Shown in pieces: positions 39,218-48,961 of a DNA stretch of 64,000 bases. The position numbers and the translations under genes are program-made. Numbering within the stretch: the first letter of the stretch is position 1; every line of letters starts with the position of its first letter. A model generated the notes under the pieces. It searched no databases. It worked only from the letters and a program-made list of their open reading frames with translations, and was not told where the DNA came from. This DNA is from Lentisalinibacter salinarum. Its GTDB lineage: Bacteria > Pseudomonadota > Gammaproteobacteria > Steroidobacterales > Woeseiaceae. Where the stretch lies: positions 62,001 to 126,000 of the forward strand of contig NZ_JAPDRH010000004.1 in assembly GCF_040706555.1 (NCBI RefSeq), given 5' to 3'.

Positions 39218-40744
39218 GTGGGATTTCTCCAGGGACACAGGAGTGACCACGGCGGGGACCGTGGGCTGAGGCGGCTCGGGCCGTTCGCTGCCGCCCTGAC
39301 TCTGCTCTTCCCGGCTTTCGTCTTTGCCGAACCCTGGATCGCTCCCGGCGATCCCTGGCTCAAGGCCGACATCCAGCGCCTGGCCGACGAGGGCGTCATC
39401 ACCAGCCCCATCTCCGCCTGGCCGCTATCCATGGGCGACATCGCCGAGGACGTCAACCGTTTCCGCGGTGACACCGAACTCTCCACGTCCGCCACCTCCG
39501 CCTTGGCCCGCATGAGGGACTTCACCAAGCAGGAGACCCGGACCAAGGTCTGGCGCACCGAGGGCGAGATCGGCTTCGCCGAGAAACCGCTTCTCATCCG
39601 GGGCTTCGAGGACGTGCCCCGGGGAGACGAGGAGGGCTGGGCCTCCACCGACTGGACCGGCGATCGCTTCGCGATCAAGGTGCGCGCCGGCTTCTCCGAC
39701 GACCCGGTGGACGAGCAGGACTTCCGCATGGACGGGTCCTACGCCACTCTGGCGCTCGGCAACTGGATGGTAGGCGCCGCCGTCGTCGACCGGTGGTGGG
39801 GTCCCGGCTGGGGCGGCAGCCTCATACTCTCCAACAACGCGCGGCCGATCCCGGCGCTGGTGCTGGAGCGGAATTTCTCAATGCCATTCGAGAGCCCTTG
39901 GCTGTCCTGGATCGGGCCGTGGTCCACCAGCGTCATCTGGGGTCAGCTCGAGAGTGGCCGTGAGGTGCCGAACGCGCGCTTTTTCGGCTGGCGGGTGAAT
40001 TTCCGGCCGTTGCAGTCACTGGAGATCGGACTGTTGCGGACGGCGCAGTGGTGCGGCTCCGGGCGGAACTGTGATGTCGATGCCTTTCTCAAGGTGCTTG
40101 CCGGCGACACGAATGTGGAAGACAGAAACGAGAATCCGGACCAAGCCAACCAGCTCGCCGGCTACGATGCACGTTGGCTGTCCCCGATTGGCGATCTGCC
40201 CTACGCGCTTTATGGTCAGCTCATCGGTGAGGATGAGGCGGGTGGATTCCCGAGCCGTTACATGGGCATGGGTGGCATCGAATTCTGGGGGCGCAGCGAA
40301 GCACTGAAGGCCGACTGGCATGCCTACGTGGAAGTCTCCGATACGACCTGCCAGTTCTACGAAGATTCGAAGATCTTCAACTGCGCCTACAACAACGGCT
40401 CTTACCCGACCGGCTACCGCTACAAGGGCCGCTCCATCGGCCATTCCACGGATAACGATGCACGCACCGTCACCGCCGGCGTGCTCGCGCGGCACGACAA
40501 GTACGGCAAGTGGCACGTCACGGCGAAGTTCGCCGAGCTGAATCGCGGCGGTGCGCCGGACGAGCGCAACACCGTGACGTCCACGCCGAAGGATCTGCTG
40601 GACGTCAGTATTACCCACAGCCGCGACACGAACCTCGGCAAGCTCGATGTGGGCGTCGGCGTGCAGCAGCTGGATGACAAGATCGCGAACACCGACTCTA
40701 CCGATGTGCGCGTATTCGTAAGACTCACACAGCAGTTCGGATGA
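39218..40744 (+). CDS. Wzi-like capsule assembly outer membrane protein
   Basis: The protein has 508 residues. A signal sequence is visible (FAAALTLLFPAFVFA, followed by EPWIAPGDPWLKADIQRLAD). The remainder alternates short amphipathic strands and ends in VRLTQQFG, a typical outer-membrane beta-barrel terminus. The opening block after the signal and the WWGPGWGGSLILSNNARP segment are hallmarks of the Wzi family, which holds group 1-type capsule on the cell surface. The GTG start at 39218 is uncertain: the first 20 residues are not conserved. The stop overlaps the next gene (ATGA). Confidence 0.88.
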   Translation: MGFLQGHRSDHGGDRGLRRLGPFAAALTLLFPAFVFAEPWIAPGDPWLKADIQRLADEGVITSPISAWPLSMGDIAEDVNRFRGDTELSTSATSALARMRDFTKQETRTKVWRTEGEIGFAEKPLLIRGFEDVPRGDEEGWASTDWTGDRFAIKVRAGFSDDPVDEQDFRMDGSYATLALGNWMVGAAVVDRWWGPGWGGSLILSNNARPIPALVLERNFSMPFESPWLSWIGPWSTSVIWGQLESGREVPNARFFGWRVNFRPLQSLEIGLLRTAQWCGSGRNCDVDAFLKVLAGDTNVEDRNENPDQANQLAGYDARWLSPIGDLPYALYGQLIGEDEAGGFPSRYMGMGGIEFWGRSEALKADWHAYVEVSDTTCQFYEDSKIFNCAYNNGSYPTGYRYKGRSIGHSTDNDARTVTAGVLARHDKYGKWHVTAKFAELNRGGAPDERNTVTSTPKDLLDVSITHSRDTNLGKLDVGVGVQQLDDKIANTDSTDVRVFVRLTQQFG

Positions 40745-43485
40745 CCGTGCAAAGTTCTCTTACGCTTCCTGTCAGATTCCTCATGCTGCTGGTGGTTGCC
40801 GGTGTACTGATGACTCTGGCGCCCGCGGGCTACGGCCAGTCCGTCTCCCTGACTCCGGAACAGCAGCGCATGCTGAACCAGCTGCCGCCATCCCAGCGCC
40901 AGGCGGCGCTGGAGCAACTGAGGAATCTGCGGACGCCCTCCAACGGGCAGAAGCAGGCCAGCAGCAACGGCGAGGATCAGGCGATGCCGGCCATGCCGAT
41001 GCCGGTGCCGGAGGACGAGGAGCCGGAAGGCCCGCCGGTTTTTGCATCTGGCGATACGCTGGTGCTCAACGTCACGGCCCGGGAAACGGAGGGTCAGGCA
41101 TTACCTCCAGCGGAGGAGCAATCGCGGGATGTGCTGATGCAGCGCCTGCTCAATGGAAATCCGTATAAGCTGGACGCGCTGGGCCGCCTCGTTCTGGCGG
41201 GCGTCGGTGAGATTCCACTCTCGGGTCTCACGGAGGAGCAGGCGACGATGCGTCTGGCCGCCGACGCCTCGTTATCCCAGCTGAGCATCAGCGTGAACAG
41301 GCTGCCGCTGGACGCCGTTGGCGTAGAAGCTCTGGAGCCCTTCGGCTACGAACTTTTCGAGCGGGACTCTTCGCGGCTGCATCCGAACCAAGCAGTACCG
41401 GTGGCCGCGGACTACGTTGTGGGTCCGGGCGACACACTGCGCATCCAGCTTTTCGGTAATCAGAACGCGGACTACGAGTTGCCCGTGGAGCGTAACGGCA
41501 TGGTCCGCTTCCCGCAGATCGGACCCATCTCCGTGGCAGGCCGCAGCTACGCCAGCGTACAGCAACTCATCGGCGAGCGGGTTCGCGAGCAGTTCATCGG
41601 TACGCAGGTGAGCGTGACGCTGGGCGAACTGCGTGCCCTGCAGGTATTCGTAGTCGGGGACGTCAAATTCCCCGGCTCTTATTCCGTAGATCCGATGTCG
41701 ACCATAACGTCCGCGCTGGCACTGAGCGGCGGTGTGGCGCCGCAAGGCAGTCTCCGCCGCATACAGTTGAAACGCCAGGGCGAGGTCGTTCAGACACTTG
41801 ATGTCTACGATGTTCTGCTTCGGGGGGATACCCGGAGTGACATCAGGCTGCAGTCCGGCGACGTCGTGTTCGTGCCGCCAGTAGGTACCCGGGTAACGGT
41901 GGCCGGCGAGGTCAACCGGCCGGCCATATACGAGTACCGCGGCGCTGCCAATATTCAGGATGTGATCGGCTTGGCCGGAGGGCTGAAGCCCACTGCCTAC
42001 AAGCCAGGCGTGAAGATCGAGCGGCTAGAGCCCGGCGCCGGCTTTCTCGTGCTGGAGGCGAATCAGAATAGTGCTGCCGGCCGCACCCTCAAGGTCGCCG
42101 ACGGCGACACCGTGGTCGTGCCGAAAGGCGTCGGTCAGCTTGAGCGCGCGGTACGACTGGTGGGCAATGTGCAGCGCCCTGGTGACTACCAGTGGCGGGA
42201 TGGCCTGCGTATCACTGATCTCCTACGCAGCAGTCGCGATCTCAAGGAGAACAGCGATCTTAACTACGTGCTGATCCGGCGTGAGGTCGTACCGAATGCT
42301 GAGCTCGCTGTCGTATCTGTGGATCTCCAGGCTGCCTGGCGGTCGTCGGACCGCGCAGCCGATGTACTGTTGAAACCGCGCGATACGGTCTACGTGTTCG
42401 ATCTCGAAGTCGGGCGCGAGCATATCGTTTCGCCGCTTATCGATGAGCTGCGGCTACGGTCGTCACGGGCTCAGCCCTTGCCTGTGGCGAGAATAGGTGG
42501 TCGGGTCAATGCGGACGGTGAATACCCTCTTGAAAGCGGAATGCGCATCGCGGACCTGGTGAGAGCGGGCGGTGGGCTGGACGAGTCCGCCTATCTCGGG
42601 GAGGCTGAACTCACTCGCTACGAATTAGTCGATGGCGAAGCCAGAAAGACCGAGTTGATCGAGATCGACCTCGAGGCCGCGCTCGCCGGCGACCCTGCGC
42701 ATAACGTGACGGTGCAGTCCTTCGACTATCTCAACATCAAGGAAATACCTCGCTGGCGGGATCAGGAGTTCGTAGAGATTCTGGGCGAGGTCGCTTTCCC
42801 CGGGCGCTATCCGATCAAGCAAGGTGAGACACTTAAGCACGTCCTTGAGCGCGCCGGTGGGTTGACCGATATGGCCTTCGCGGAAGGTAGTGTCTTCACG
42901 CGGCAGGCGCTGAAGGAGCGTGAGCGTGAGCAACTTGACGTTTTGGCAAACCGGTTAGAGAGTGATCTTGCCTCGATGTCACTCTCGGACCCGGGGCAGT
43001 CGGAGGCGGTGAGCACGGGCCGCGCGTTGTTGGAGCAATTACGGAGTGCGCAGCCTGTCGGTCGGCTGGTGATAGATCTTCCCTCGGTTGTTGCCGGTAC
43101 GATTGATGATTTGATTCTTCGAGATGGAGATCGACTGATCGTGCCTGTGCAGGCGCAGGAAGTGACAGTGATCGGCGAGGTGCAGTACACGACCTCGCAC
43201 TTGCATGATCCTGGATTGAGCCGAGAGGACTACATTGATAAGAGTGGCGGATACACAAGAAAGGCGGATAAGGAGCGCACGTACGTTGTGCGGGCGAATG
43301 GTGAGGTAGTCGTAGGACGTCAGTCGAAGTTCTTTGCCCGTTCATCTGATCTGAATATTCGTCCCGGGGATACGATTGTTGCGCCATTGCATGCGGATAA
43401 GGTCAAGCCGATTACGCTTTGGAGTAATGCCACGCAAATCGTTTATAACTTGGCAATTGCGGCGGCGGCAGTCAACTCTTTCTGA
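40741..43485 (+). CDS. Polysaccharide export protein with multiple SLBB domains (Wza-like)
   Basis: This is a 914-residue secreted protein. The signal peptide is FLMLLVVAGVLMTLAPAGYG; no lipobox cysteine is seen, unlike E. coli Wza. A Gln/Pro/Glu-rich segment follows. A poly-export domain is at about 222-300 (VVGPGDTLRIQLFGNQNADY), then at least five SLBB-type repeats (examples: VFVVGDVKFPGSY, VTVAGEVNRPAIYEY, VRLVGNVQRPGDYQW, VEILGEVAFPGRYPI). It probably forms the outer-membrane exit channel. It is more than twice the length of Wza. GC content falls along the gene, marking the edge of the low-GC cluster. Confidence 0.9.
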   Translation: MTVQSSLTLPVRFLMLLVVAGVLMTLAPAGYGQSVSLTPEQQRMLNQLPPSQRQAALEQLRNLRTPSNGQKQASSNGEDQAMPAMPMPVPEDEEPEGPPVFASGDTLVLNVTARETEGQALPPAEEQSRDVLMQRLLNGNPYKLDALGRLVLAGVGEIPLSGLTEEQATMRLAADASLSQLSISVNRLPLDAVGVEALEPFGYELFERDSSRLHPNQAVPVAADYVVGPGDTLRIQLFGNQNADYELPVERNGMVRFPQIGPISVAGRSYASVQQLIGERVREQFIGTQVSVTLGELRALQVFVVGDVKFPGSYSVDPMSTITSALALSGGVAPQGSLRRIQLKRQGEVVQTLDVYDVLLRGDTRSDIRLQSGDVVFVPPVGTRVTVAGEVNRPAIYEYRGAANIQDVIGLAGGLKPTAYKPGVKIERLEPGAGFLVLEANQNSAAGRTLKVADGDTVVVPKGVGQLERAVRLVGNVQRPGDYQWRDGLRITDLLRSSRDLKENSDLNYVLIRREVVPNAELAVVSVDLQAAWRSSDRAADVLLKPRDTVYVFDLEVGREHIVSPLIDELRLRSSRAQPLPVARIGGRVNADGEYPLESGMRIADLVRAGGGLDESAYLGEAELTRYELVDGEARKTELIEIDLEAALAGDPAHNVTVQSFDYLNIKEIPRWRDQEFVEILGEVAFPGRYPIKQGETLKHVLERAGGLTDMAFAEGSVFTRQALKEREREQLDVLANRLESDLASMSLSDPGQSEAVSTGRALLEQLRSAQPVGRLVIDLPSVVAGTIDDLILRDGDRLIVPVQAQEVTVIGEVQYTTSHLHDPGLSREDYIDKSGGYTRKADKERTYVVRANGEVVVGRQSKFFARSSDLNIRPGDTIVAPLHADKVKPITLWSNATQIVYNLAIAAAAVNSF

Positions 43486-43499
43486 CGACGGGAGGTTTC

Positions 43500-44456
43500 G
43501 TGTCAGCAGGTCAATCGCCCACAGGTCAGTCCGACAAGGAGGCCGAGCAGCCGTCCGGAGGCTCTCCAGTGTATATTCTTGCTCGGTCCCCGGACGAGGG
43601 TGAAGATTCGCGTTATGTGAGCCTGCTGGATGTCGTCGGGATTCTGTGGGATGCGCGACGCTTGGTTATCGGCTTAACGGCGTTTATTGTATTAGCCGCA
43701 GTAGTTTATGCGCTCTTGGCTACTGAGTGGTACCGGGCAGAAGTGCTGGCGGCGCCGGCCGAAGAGCGATCCAACTCCGTTCTATCCGGGCAGCTTGGGA
43801 ATCTTGCCGCTCTTGCGGGTGTCAAGGTGGGGGGTGGCGATGCGGAAGCTGTTGCATTTCTTCGATCGCGTACCTTAGTTCGCGATTTCATTGAGAAGAA
43901 TGACCTGCTTCCTGTTCTCTTCCATGAAGAGTGGGATGCCGCGAAGAATCAGTGGACGTCGACAGGGGGCGAGCCGCCAGATATCCGGGAAGGAGTCAGG
44001 TTTTTCCGCGAGACTGTCCTTAATGTACGCGAGGACCCGATCACACAACTGATCACTGTGTCAGTCCTTTGGACCGATCCGGTGGTCGCTGCCGGCTGGG
44101 CAAATTCTTTAGTCAAGGAGGCCAATGAGCAAATGCGCCAACGAGCGCTTTCGGAAGCGAACGTTAATCTGGGGTACTTGGAAAGTGAACTGTCGAAGAC
44201 CAGCATAGTCACGTTACAACAGTCTTTAGGTCGACTCCTTGAGTCAGAATTGCAGAAGCTGATGCTCGCCCGTGGAAGTGAGGAATTTTCGTTTCGCGTA
44301 ATTGACAAAGCTGTGCCACCAGATCAAAGGGTGAAACCGAGGCGTACATTAATTGTGTTGGCTGCAGGGGTGCTCGGCGGCTTTTTCTCAATTGCCGTGG
44401 TCTTGATAAGGCATGGTCTCAGGGGGTTAAAGCGCGACGGAACAACGGCCGACTAA
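43500..44456 (+). CDS. Wzz-type polysaccharide chain-length regulator
   Basis: The 318-residue protein has two membrane helices (about 53-72, LVIGLTAFIVLAAVVYALLA, and about 283-303, TLIVLAAGVLGGFFSIAVVL) with a periplasmic part between, the usual Wzz layout. The conserved VPPDQRVKPRR precedes the second helix (KAVPPDQRVKPRRTLIV). There is no cytoplasmic kinase domain, so this is not a Wzc. The start GTG 43500 has a GGGAGG ribosome site. It lies 14 bases after the export protein gene and should regulate the number of repeat units. Confidence 0.9.
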   Translation: MSAGQSPTGQSDKEAEQPSGGSPVYILARSPDEGEDSRYVSLLDVVGILWDARRLVIGLTAFIVLAAVVYALLATEWYRAEVLAAPAEERSNSVLSGQLGNLAALAGVKVGGGDAEAVAFLRSRTLVRDFIEKNDLLPVLFHEEWDAAKNQWTSTGGEPPDIREGVRFFRETVLNVREDPITQLITVSVLWTDPVVAAGWANSLVKEANEQMRQRALSEANVNLGYLESELSKTSIVTLQQSLGRLLESELQKLMLARGSEEFSFRVIDKAVPPDQRVKPRRTLIVLAAGVLGGFFSIAVVLIRHGLRGLKRDGTTAD

Positions 44457-44537
44457 CCGTGCGACGGTTTCAACACAGGGGCCGGCGGCGCAGAATTGCT
44501 TTAGCTCCATTAACAGATCGATCACTCAAGAGTTCCT

Positions 44538-45614
44538 ATGAAAATAATGGTGACTGGCGGTGCCGGTTTCATTGGCTCTGCGTTTATCAGGTATATGTTG
44601 CGCGACCCGAAGGTATCTGTTGTTAATGTCGACAAGCTGACCTACGCGGCGAACCTGGAATCCCTGCAAGCTGTATCGGGCATGAGTCGCTACATGCTGG
44701 AGAAAGTCGATATCGCGGATCGGCATATGCTCCACAGTGTCTTCGAGCGTCACAAGCCTGATGCCGTCGTTCATCTGGCGGCAGAGAGCCACGTGGACAG
44801 GTCGATAGATGGCTCGGAAGAGTTCATCACCACGAATATCGTCGGTACTTATACACTCCTTGAGGTATCGAGGCACTATTGGCGCTCCATGCCCATGAAT
44901 CGCGCGAGTAGGTTTCGATTGCATCACGTTTCGACAGACGAGGTTTTCGGCGATCTGAGTTCGACGGCGGACGCGTTGTTCAGGGAGAACACACCATATG
45001 CCCCCAGCTCACCTTATGCTGCAAGCAAGGCTAGTTCAGATCATCTCGTACGCGCATGGCACCGGACCTACGGTCTGCCGGTGGTTGTCACGAATTGCTC
45101 AAACAATTATGGACCATATCAATATCCTGAGAAATTGATTCCGTTGATGATCCTGAATGCTGTCGAGGGCAAACGGTTGCCGGTATACGGTGACGGCAAA
45201 CAAAGTCGAGATTGGTTGTACGTTGATGATCACGCGGAGGCGCTTCGTATAGTCCTAGAGGAGGGCTCCACAGGGGAGACTTATCTTATCGGGGGCGTAA
45301 ACGAAAAAAGGAACATCGACGTGGTTTGCGAGATATGCGATCTCATGGATGAACTCGCGCCCCGAAAGCCTTCTGGGATCGTCACCTATCGCGACCTGAT
45401 CAAGTATGTGCCGGATCGGCCTGGGCACGATGTCCGCTATGCGGTAGACACACGGAAGATTGCGGATGAACTTGGCTGGGTACCGCGGGAGTCGTTCTCA
45501 AACGGGTTGCGAAAGACAGTGAATTGGTACCTGAAGAACGCTGGCTGGTGTCGCAGGGCCTTGGAAGGCATCTATGGTAGAGAGAGGCTTGGCCTTGGGG
45601 AGCATGCTCCGTGA
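44538..45614 (+). CDS. rfbB: dTDP-glucose 4,6-dehydratase
   Basis: RfbB (RmlB) turns dTDP-glucose into dTDP-4-keto-6-deoxyglucose. The protein has 358 residues. The NAD motif GGAGFIGSAFIRYML, the catalytic pair D134-E135 in HVSTDEVFGDL, and Y160/K164 (YAASKAS) are present. It overlaps rfbA by four bases. rfbC and rfbD are not next to it, so the product is probably not dTDP-rhamnose. Confidence 0.96.
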   Translation: MKIMVTGGAGFIGSAFIRYMLRDPKVSVVNVDKLTYAANLESLQAVSGMSRYMLEKVDIADRHMLHSVFERHKPDAVVHLAAESHVDRSIDGSEEFITTNIVGTYTLLEVSRHYWRSMPMNRASRFRLHHVSTDEVFGDLSSTADALFRENTPYAPSSPYAASKASSDHLVRAWHRTYGLPVVVTNCSNNYGPYQYPEKLIPLMILNAVEGKRLPVYGDGKQSRDWLYVDDHAEALRIVLEEGSTGETYLIGGVNEKRNIDVVCEICDLMDELAPRKPSGIVTYRDLIKYVPDRPGHDVRYAVDTRKIADELGWVPRESFSNGLRKTVNWYLKNAGWCRRALEGIYGRERLGLGEHAP

Positions 45615-46492
45615 AAGGGATAATCCTCGCGGGAGGCTCCGGGACACGACTGTTCCCTATAACCCAAGGCTTATCTAAACAACTCCTGCCGGTTTACGAT
45701 AAGCCATTGATTTACTATCCCTTATCGGTCCTGATGCTTGCGGGAATAAGGGATATTCTCATCATCACGACTCCCCACGATCAGGCGACTTTCAAACGAC
45801 TGCTAAGTGATGGTCGGCAGTTCGGGGTTAGCTTGGAGTATGCGGTTCAGCCGCAGCCGAAAGGGCTCGCGCAGGCGTTCACTATCGGCGAGCAGTTTAT
45901 CGGGAGTGACCCAGTCTGCCTTGTACTGGGAGACAACGTCTTTTATGGACAGGGGTTCACTCCCGTACTCCGTAACGCAATGATGGAACCGGAGGGTGCC
46001 ACGATATTCGCTTATCGCGTCAAGAATCCGGAGAGATTCGGTGTTGTTGAGTTCGATCAGTCCGGAGCGCCAATATCTATTGAGGAAAAGCCGGCAACAC
46101 CAAAGTCCCGATACGCGGTGACCGGTCTGTACTTCTACGACAATGAGGTCGTACAGATAGCCAGAGCGATAGAGCCATCACCGAGGGGGGAACTTGAAAT
46201 ATCCGCAGTCAATGACATCTACTTGAAGCGTGGCCGTCTCCGAGTGGAGCGGTTGGGGCGAGGATTTGCATGGCTCGATACTGGAACTCAGGACAGCCTT
46301 CTCGACGCAGCCAGTTTCGTCGCTACGATTGAAAAGAGGCAGGGTTATAAGATCGCGTGCTTGGAAGAGATCGCTTATGGGAATGGCTGGCTCACGAACA
46401 CCGAACTGCGATCACGGGGACAGTCGCTGTCAAATAGCGAGTATGGCCAGTATCTACTAGCGATCGCGGAGGAGGGGCCGAGTGGCCGATAA
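45611..46492 (+). CDS. rfbA: Glucose-1-phosphate thymidylyltransferase
   Basis: RfbA (RmlA) makes dTDP-glucose from dTTP and glucose-1-phosphate. The nucleotidyltransferase signature GGSGTRLFPITQGLSKQLLP is at the N-terminus, followed by YDKPLIYYPLS. VLGDNVFYG and EEKPATPKS are also conserved. The protein has 293 residues. The start GTG 45611 overlaps the rfbB stop, and the 3' end overlaps the aminotransferase by 11 bases. Confidence 0.96.
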   Translation: MKGIILAGGSGTRLFPITQGLSKQLLPVYDKPLIYYPLSVLMLAGIRDILIITTPHDQATFKRLLSDGRQFGVSLEYAVQPQPKGLAQAFTIGEQFIGSDPVCLVLGDNVFYGQGFTPVLRNAMMEPEGATIFAYRVKNPERFGVVEFDQSGAPISIEEKPATPKSRYAVTGLYFYDNEVVQIARAIEPSPRGELEISAVNDIYLKRGRLRVERLGRGFAWLDTGTQDSLLDAASFVATIEKRQGYKIACLEEIAYGNGWLTNTELRSRGQSLSNSEYGQYLLAIAEEGPSGR

Positions 46493-47591
46493 CGGGATCT
46501 ATGTAACGCGACCGCGCCTGCCGCCGCTAAATGAACTGGTGCTGCTACTTGAGGAAGTTTGGGAGCGCCAGATCGTCACTAACGAAGGACCGTTACTCAA
46601 GCAATTCGAACGAATGCTAAGCGAGTATCTGGACCTTCCGCACATCGCTATCGTAAACAACGGGACAACAGCCCTAATACTTGCCCTCCAAGCTCTGGAG
46701 CTAAGCGGTGAAGTGATTACCACACCGTTCTCCTTTGTTGCGACCTCGCACGCACTACGATGGGCTGGGCTAGATCCAGTGTTCATTGATATTGCGCCCG
46801 GATCGCCGAATCTCGACCCTGCTCTCATCGAGGCCGCAATCACTCCCCGCACCAGTGCCATTCTTGCCGTTCATTGTTACGGGTATCCGTGCGCGAGCGA
46901 GGCGATTGACGAAGTAGGCGCCAAGTACGGTCTGAAGGTCATCTACGATGCGGCGCATGCGTTTGGCGTGACGGACAGAGAAGGGAGCATTTTGCGCTAC
47001 GGTGATCTCTCTGTGCTGAGTCTACATGCGACCAAGGTCTTTAATTCGATCGAGGGTGGAGCGGTTGTGTGCAAATCGTCCGAAATGAAGGAGCGGATAG
47101 ATCAGCTAAAAAATTTTGGTATAGCAGACGAGGTTAGCGTGCCCGACGTCGGGCTCAACGGTAAGCTCAGCGAACTGCATGCGGCGGTCGGAGTGCTGCA
47201 GCTGAAGTCTATCAATGCTGACATAGAGCGACGAAGGCGCATCGCTGCACGATACAGACAGTTGTTAAAGGGTGCTGCGGGAATTAGATTGCTGGATGCG
47301 GGTCCGGGCGTATCGTCGAATGGTGCCTATTTCCCTATTTTCCTTGATTGCGATTTTCCGTTGAGTCGAGATGAGCTTCATGATCTTCTAAAAGCTAACG
47401 ATATCGGAACCAGAAGATATTTCTTCCCCCTCATCTCCTCTTTGCCGTCTTATCGGAGCTATCGCCCAGCCGACCCGAAACGATTACCAGTGGCTGAGAC
47501 CGCGGCGGCACAGGTCTTGTGTCTTCCGATCTATCCGTCGTTGGCTCTGAAGGATGTTGACCGGATTGTGAGCCTAATCGTGTCTGCCTGA
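46482..47591 (+). CDS. DegT/DnrJ/EryC1/StrS aminotransferase, probable dTDP-4-amino-4,6-dideoxyglucose synthase (VioA-like)
   Basis: This is a PLP-dependent sugar aminotransferase of 369 residues. The PLP lysine is K185 in LHATKVFNSIEGGA; the cofactor aspartate is in VIYDAAHAFG. ITTPFSFVATSHALRWAG and YFFPLISSLPSYR match the VioA-type subgroup, as far as I can recall. Coming directly after RfbA and RfbB, and without a 3,4-ketoisomerase, it most likely aminates C4 of dTDP-4-keto-6-deoxyglucose. Fuc4N versus Qui4N stereochemistry cannot be decided here. The start is GTG 46482. Confidence 0.82.
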   Translation: MADNGIYVTRPRLPPLNELVLLLEEVWERQIVTNEGPLLKQFERMLSEYLDLPHIAIVNNGTTALILALQALELSGEVITTPFSFVATSHALRWAGLDPVFIDIAPGSPNLDPALIEAAITPRTSAILAVHCYGYPCASEAIDEVGAKYGLKVIYDAAHAFGVTDREGSILRYGDLSVLSLHATKVFNSIEGGAVVCKSSEMKERIDQLKNFGIADEVSVPDVGLNGKLSELHAAVGVLQLKSINADIERRRRIAARYRQLLKGAAGIRLLDAGPGVSSNGAYFPIFLDCDFPLSRDELHDLLKANDIGTRRYFFPLISSLPSYRSYRPADPKRLPVAETAAAQVLCLPIYPSLALKDVDRIVSLIVSA

Positions 47592-47743
47592 CACTACAAT
47601 GCTGTGCTGGTCAACGCGAGCATCCCCAATTCACCAAACCCATTGTATCTCGGTGGGGGCGTCCTTTTGCCGGTAGCCTTCGGCCTGTGTGTAGTCGACT
47701 CTAGTTCGGAGAATGTCCACGGCAGGGTGTATACGCTTCGTTC

Positions 47744-48883
47744 ATGAACGTTCTACACATTTTCAGCAATGACCGATTCGTTAGCGTGATTGACGACGTT
47801 TTCGATAGGCTGTCAGGTGTCGCCAATCGTTACCGTCTTATCTATCCGCGACCGGACCATGCAATGCCTCCCCGTTCTGGGCTAGGGCAGGAGGTGGGCT
47901 ATCGGTACCTTCTATCCAGCGAAAAACAGGACGATTTCAAGTGGGCTGATTGTCTTCTCGTGCACGGTCTATCGGTGGCCTCGGCGCCGTTGGTTTTAGG
48001 TTCGCGCAGAGGCCTAGTGAAAGTCTGGAGTGGTTGGGGTGCAGATTACTACAGGCTTTTTCCTGCCGGTTTGGATAGTGTGTATGGTGCTAAAACGAGG
48101 GAGTTGGTCGCCGAGTTGGACGGCCGGCGATCATTCGCTTTCCTCAGAGCGGCTCGTCGCGCAATTGAAGAGCAGTTCCTGCTTGCACCGGCCGCGCGTC
48201 GTTTCCACATTTTCTCCGCGCCCGTGCCCCAGGACTACCTTGCTCTCAGGGCAGCATTTGGGGACAGAGCGCCGCCGAACTATGCGCAAATCAACTATGT
48301 GACCGCAGAAGATAGTTTTGCCGCACAAGCCGAAGCGCCGACCAGTGACGATATCTTGGTTGGGAACTCGGCAAGCCCGACTAATAATCACCTTGAGGTC
48401 CTCGAAATTCTGGCAAATCTGCAGCTTGGTCACAGACGTGTCGTGGTTCCCCTGAGCTATGGGAGGTCGGACTACCGAGAAGCAATTGTGGCGGCGGGCG
48501 AGCGGTTGCTCGGAGAGAACTTCATTCCAATCGTTAAATACATGCCGCTTGAGCATTATCGGGCGTTATTGGGGCGATGTTCGATCGCAATAATGAATCA
48601 TTATCGACAGCAAGCGGTGGGTAACATCGGTGCGCTTATCTACAGCGGCGCAAAGGTCTTCATGGACCAGCGCAGCACCGTCTATCAATTCCTGAGAGAG
48701 CGCGGTGCCGCAGTATTTACCATCGAGCAGATTCAGCGTGAAGGGATAGCGAGGGCCTTCGAGCCGTTAAAGGCATCCCAGGTCGCGACTAACCATAAAG
48801 TCTTAGAGGAATTCTGGTCGCGGAAAAAGGTCTTTGAGAACGCCGAATTGCTAATCGATGCAATCAGGCGCCAGTTGGGGTAG
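47744..48883 (+). CDS. WecF-like glycosyltransferase (4-amino-4,6-dideoxyhexose transferase family)
   Basis: The protein has 379 residues and resembles the GT56 family of TDP-Fuc4NAc:lipid II transferases. The clearest block is ILVGNSASPTNNHLEVLEIL followed by RVVVPLSYG; NHYRQQAVGNIGALIYSG comes later. WecF uses a dTDP-4-amino-sugar donor, which fits the sugar made by the preceding three genes. GC content is low. It probably adds the 4-amino (N-formyl) sugar to the lipid-linked repeat unit; the acceptor is unknown. Confidence 0.8.
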   Translation: MNVLHIFSNDRFVSVIDDVFDRLSGVANRYRLIYPRPDHAMPPRSGLGQEVGYRYLLSSEKQDDFKWADCLLVHGLSVASAPLVLGSRRGLVKVWSGWGADYYRLFPAGLDSVYGAKTRELVAELDGRRSFAFLRAARRAIEEQFLLAPAARRFHIFSAPVPQDYLALRAAFGDRAPPNYAQINYVTAEDSFAAQAEAPTSDDILVGNSASPTNNHLEVLEILANLQLGHRRVVVPLSYGRSDYREAIVAAGERLLGENFIPIVKYMPLEHYRALLGRCSIAIMNHYRQQAVGNIGALIYSGAKVFMDQRSTVYQFLRERGAAVFTIEQIQREGIARAFEPLKASQVATNHKVLEEFWSRKKVFENAELLIDAIRRQLG

Positions 48884-48961
48884 TGCGATTCGCCGGCTGG
48901 AGCTGAGCAAGACACATGGATGCTGGCACGTGCGTGTCACAATGAACACGTCGGACTTCTC

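Noticed and set aside
43500..44456. Wzc-type tyrosine autokinase
   Set aside because: The protein ends shortly after the second membrane helix and has no Walker motifs or tyrosine cluster, so it is a plain chain-length regulator.
44538..46492. dTDP-rhamnose pathway
   Set aside because: rfbA and rfbB are present but no rfbC or rfbD is in the window, and an aminotransferase follows directly, pointing to an amino sugar instead.
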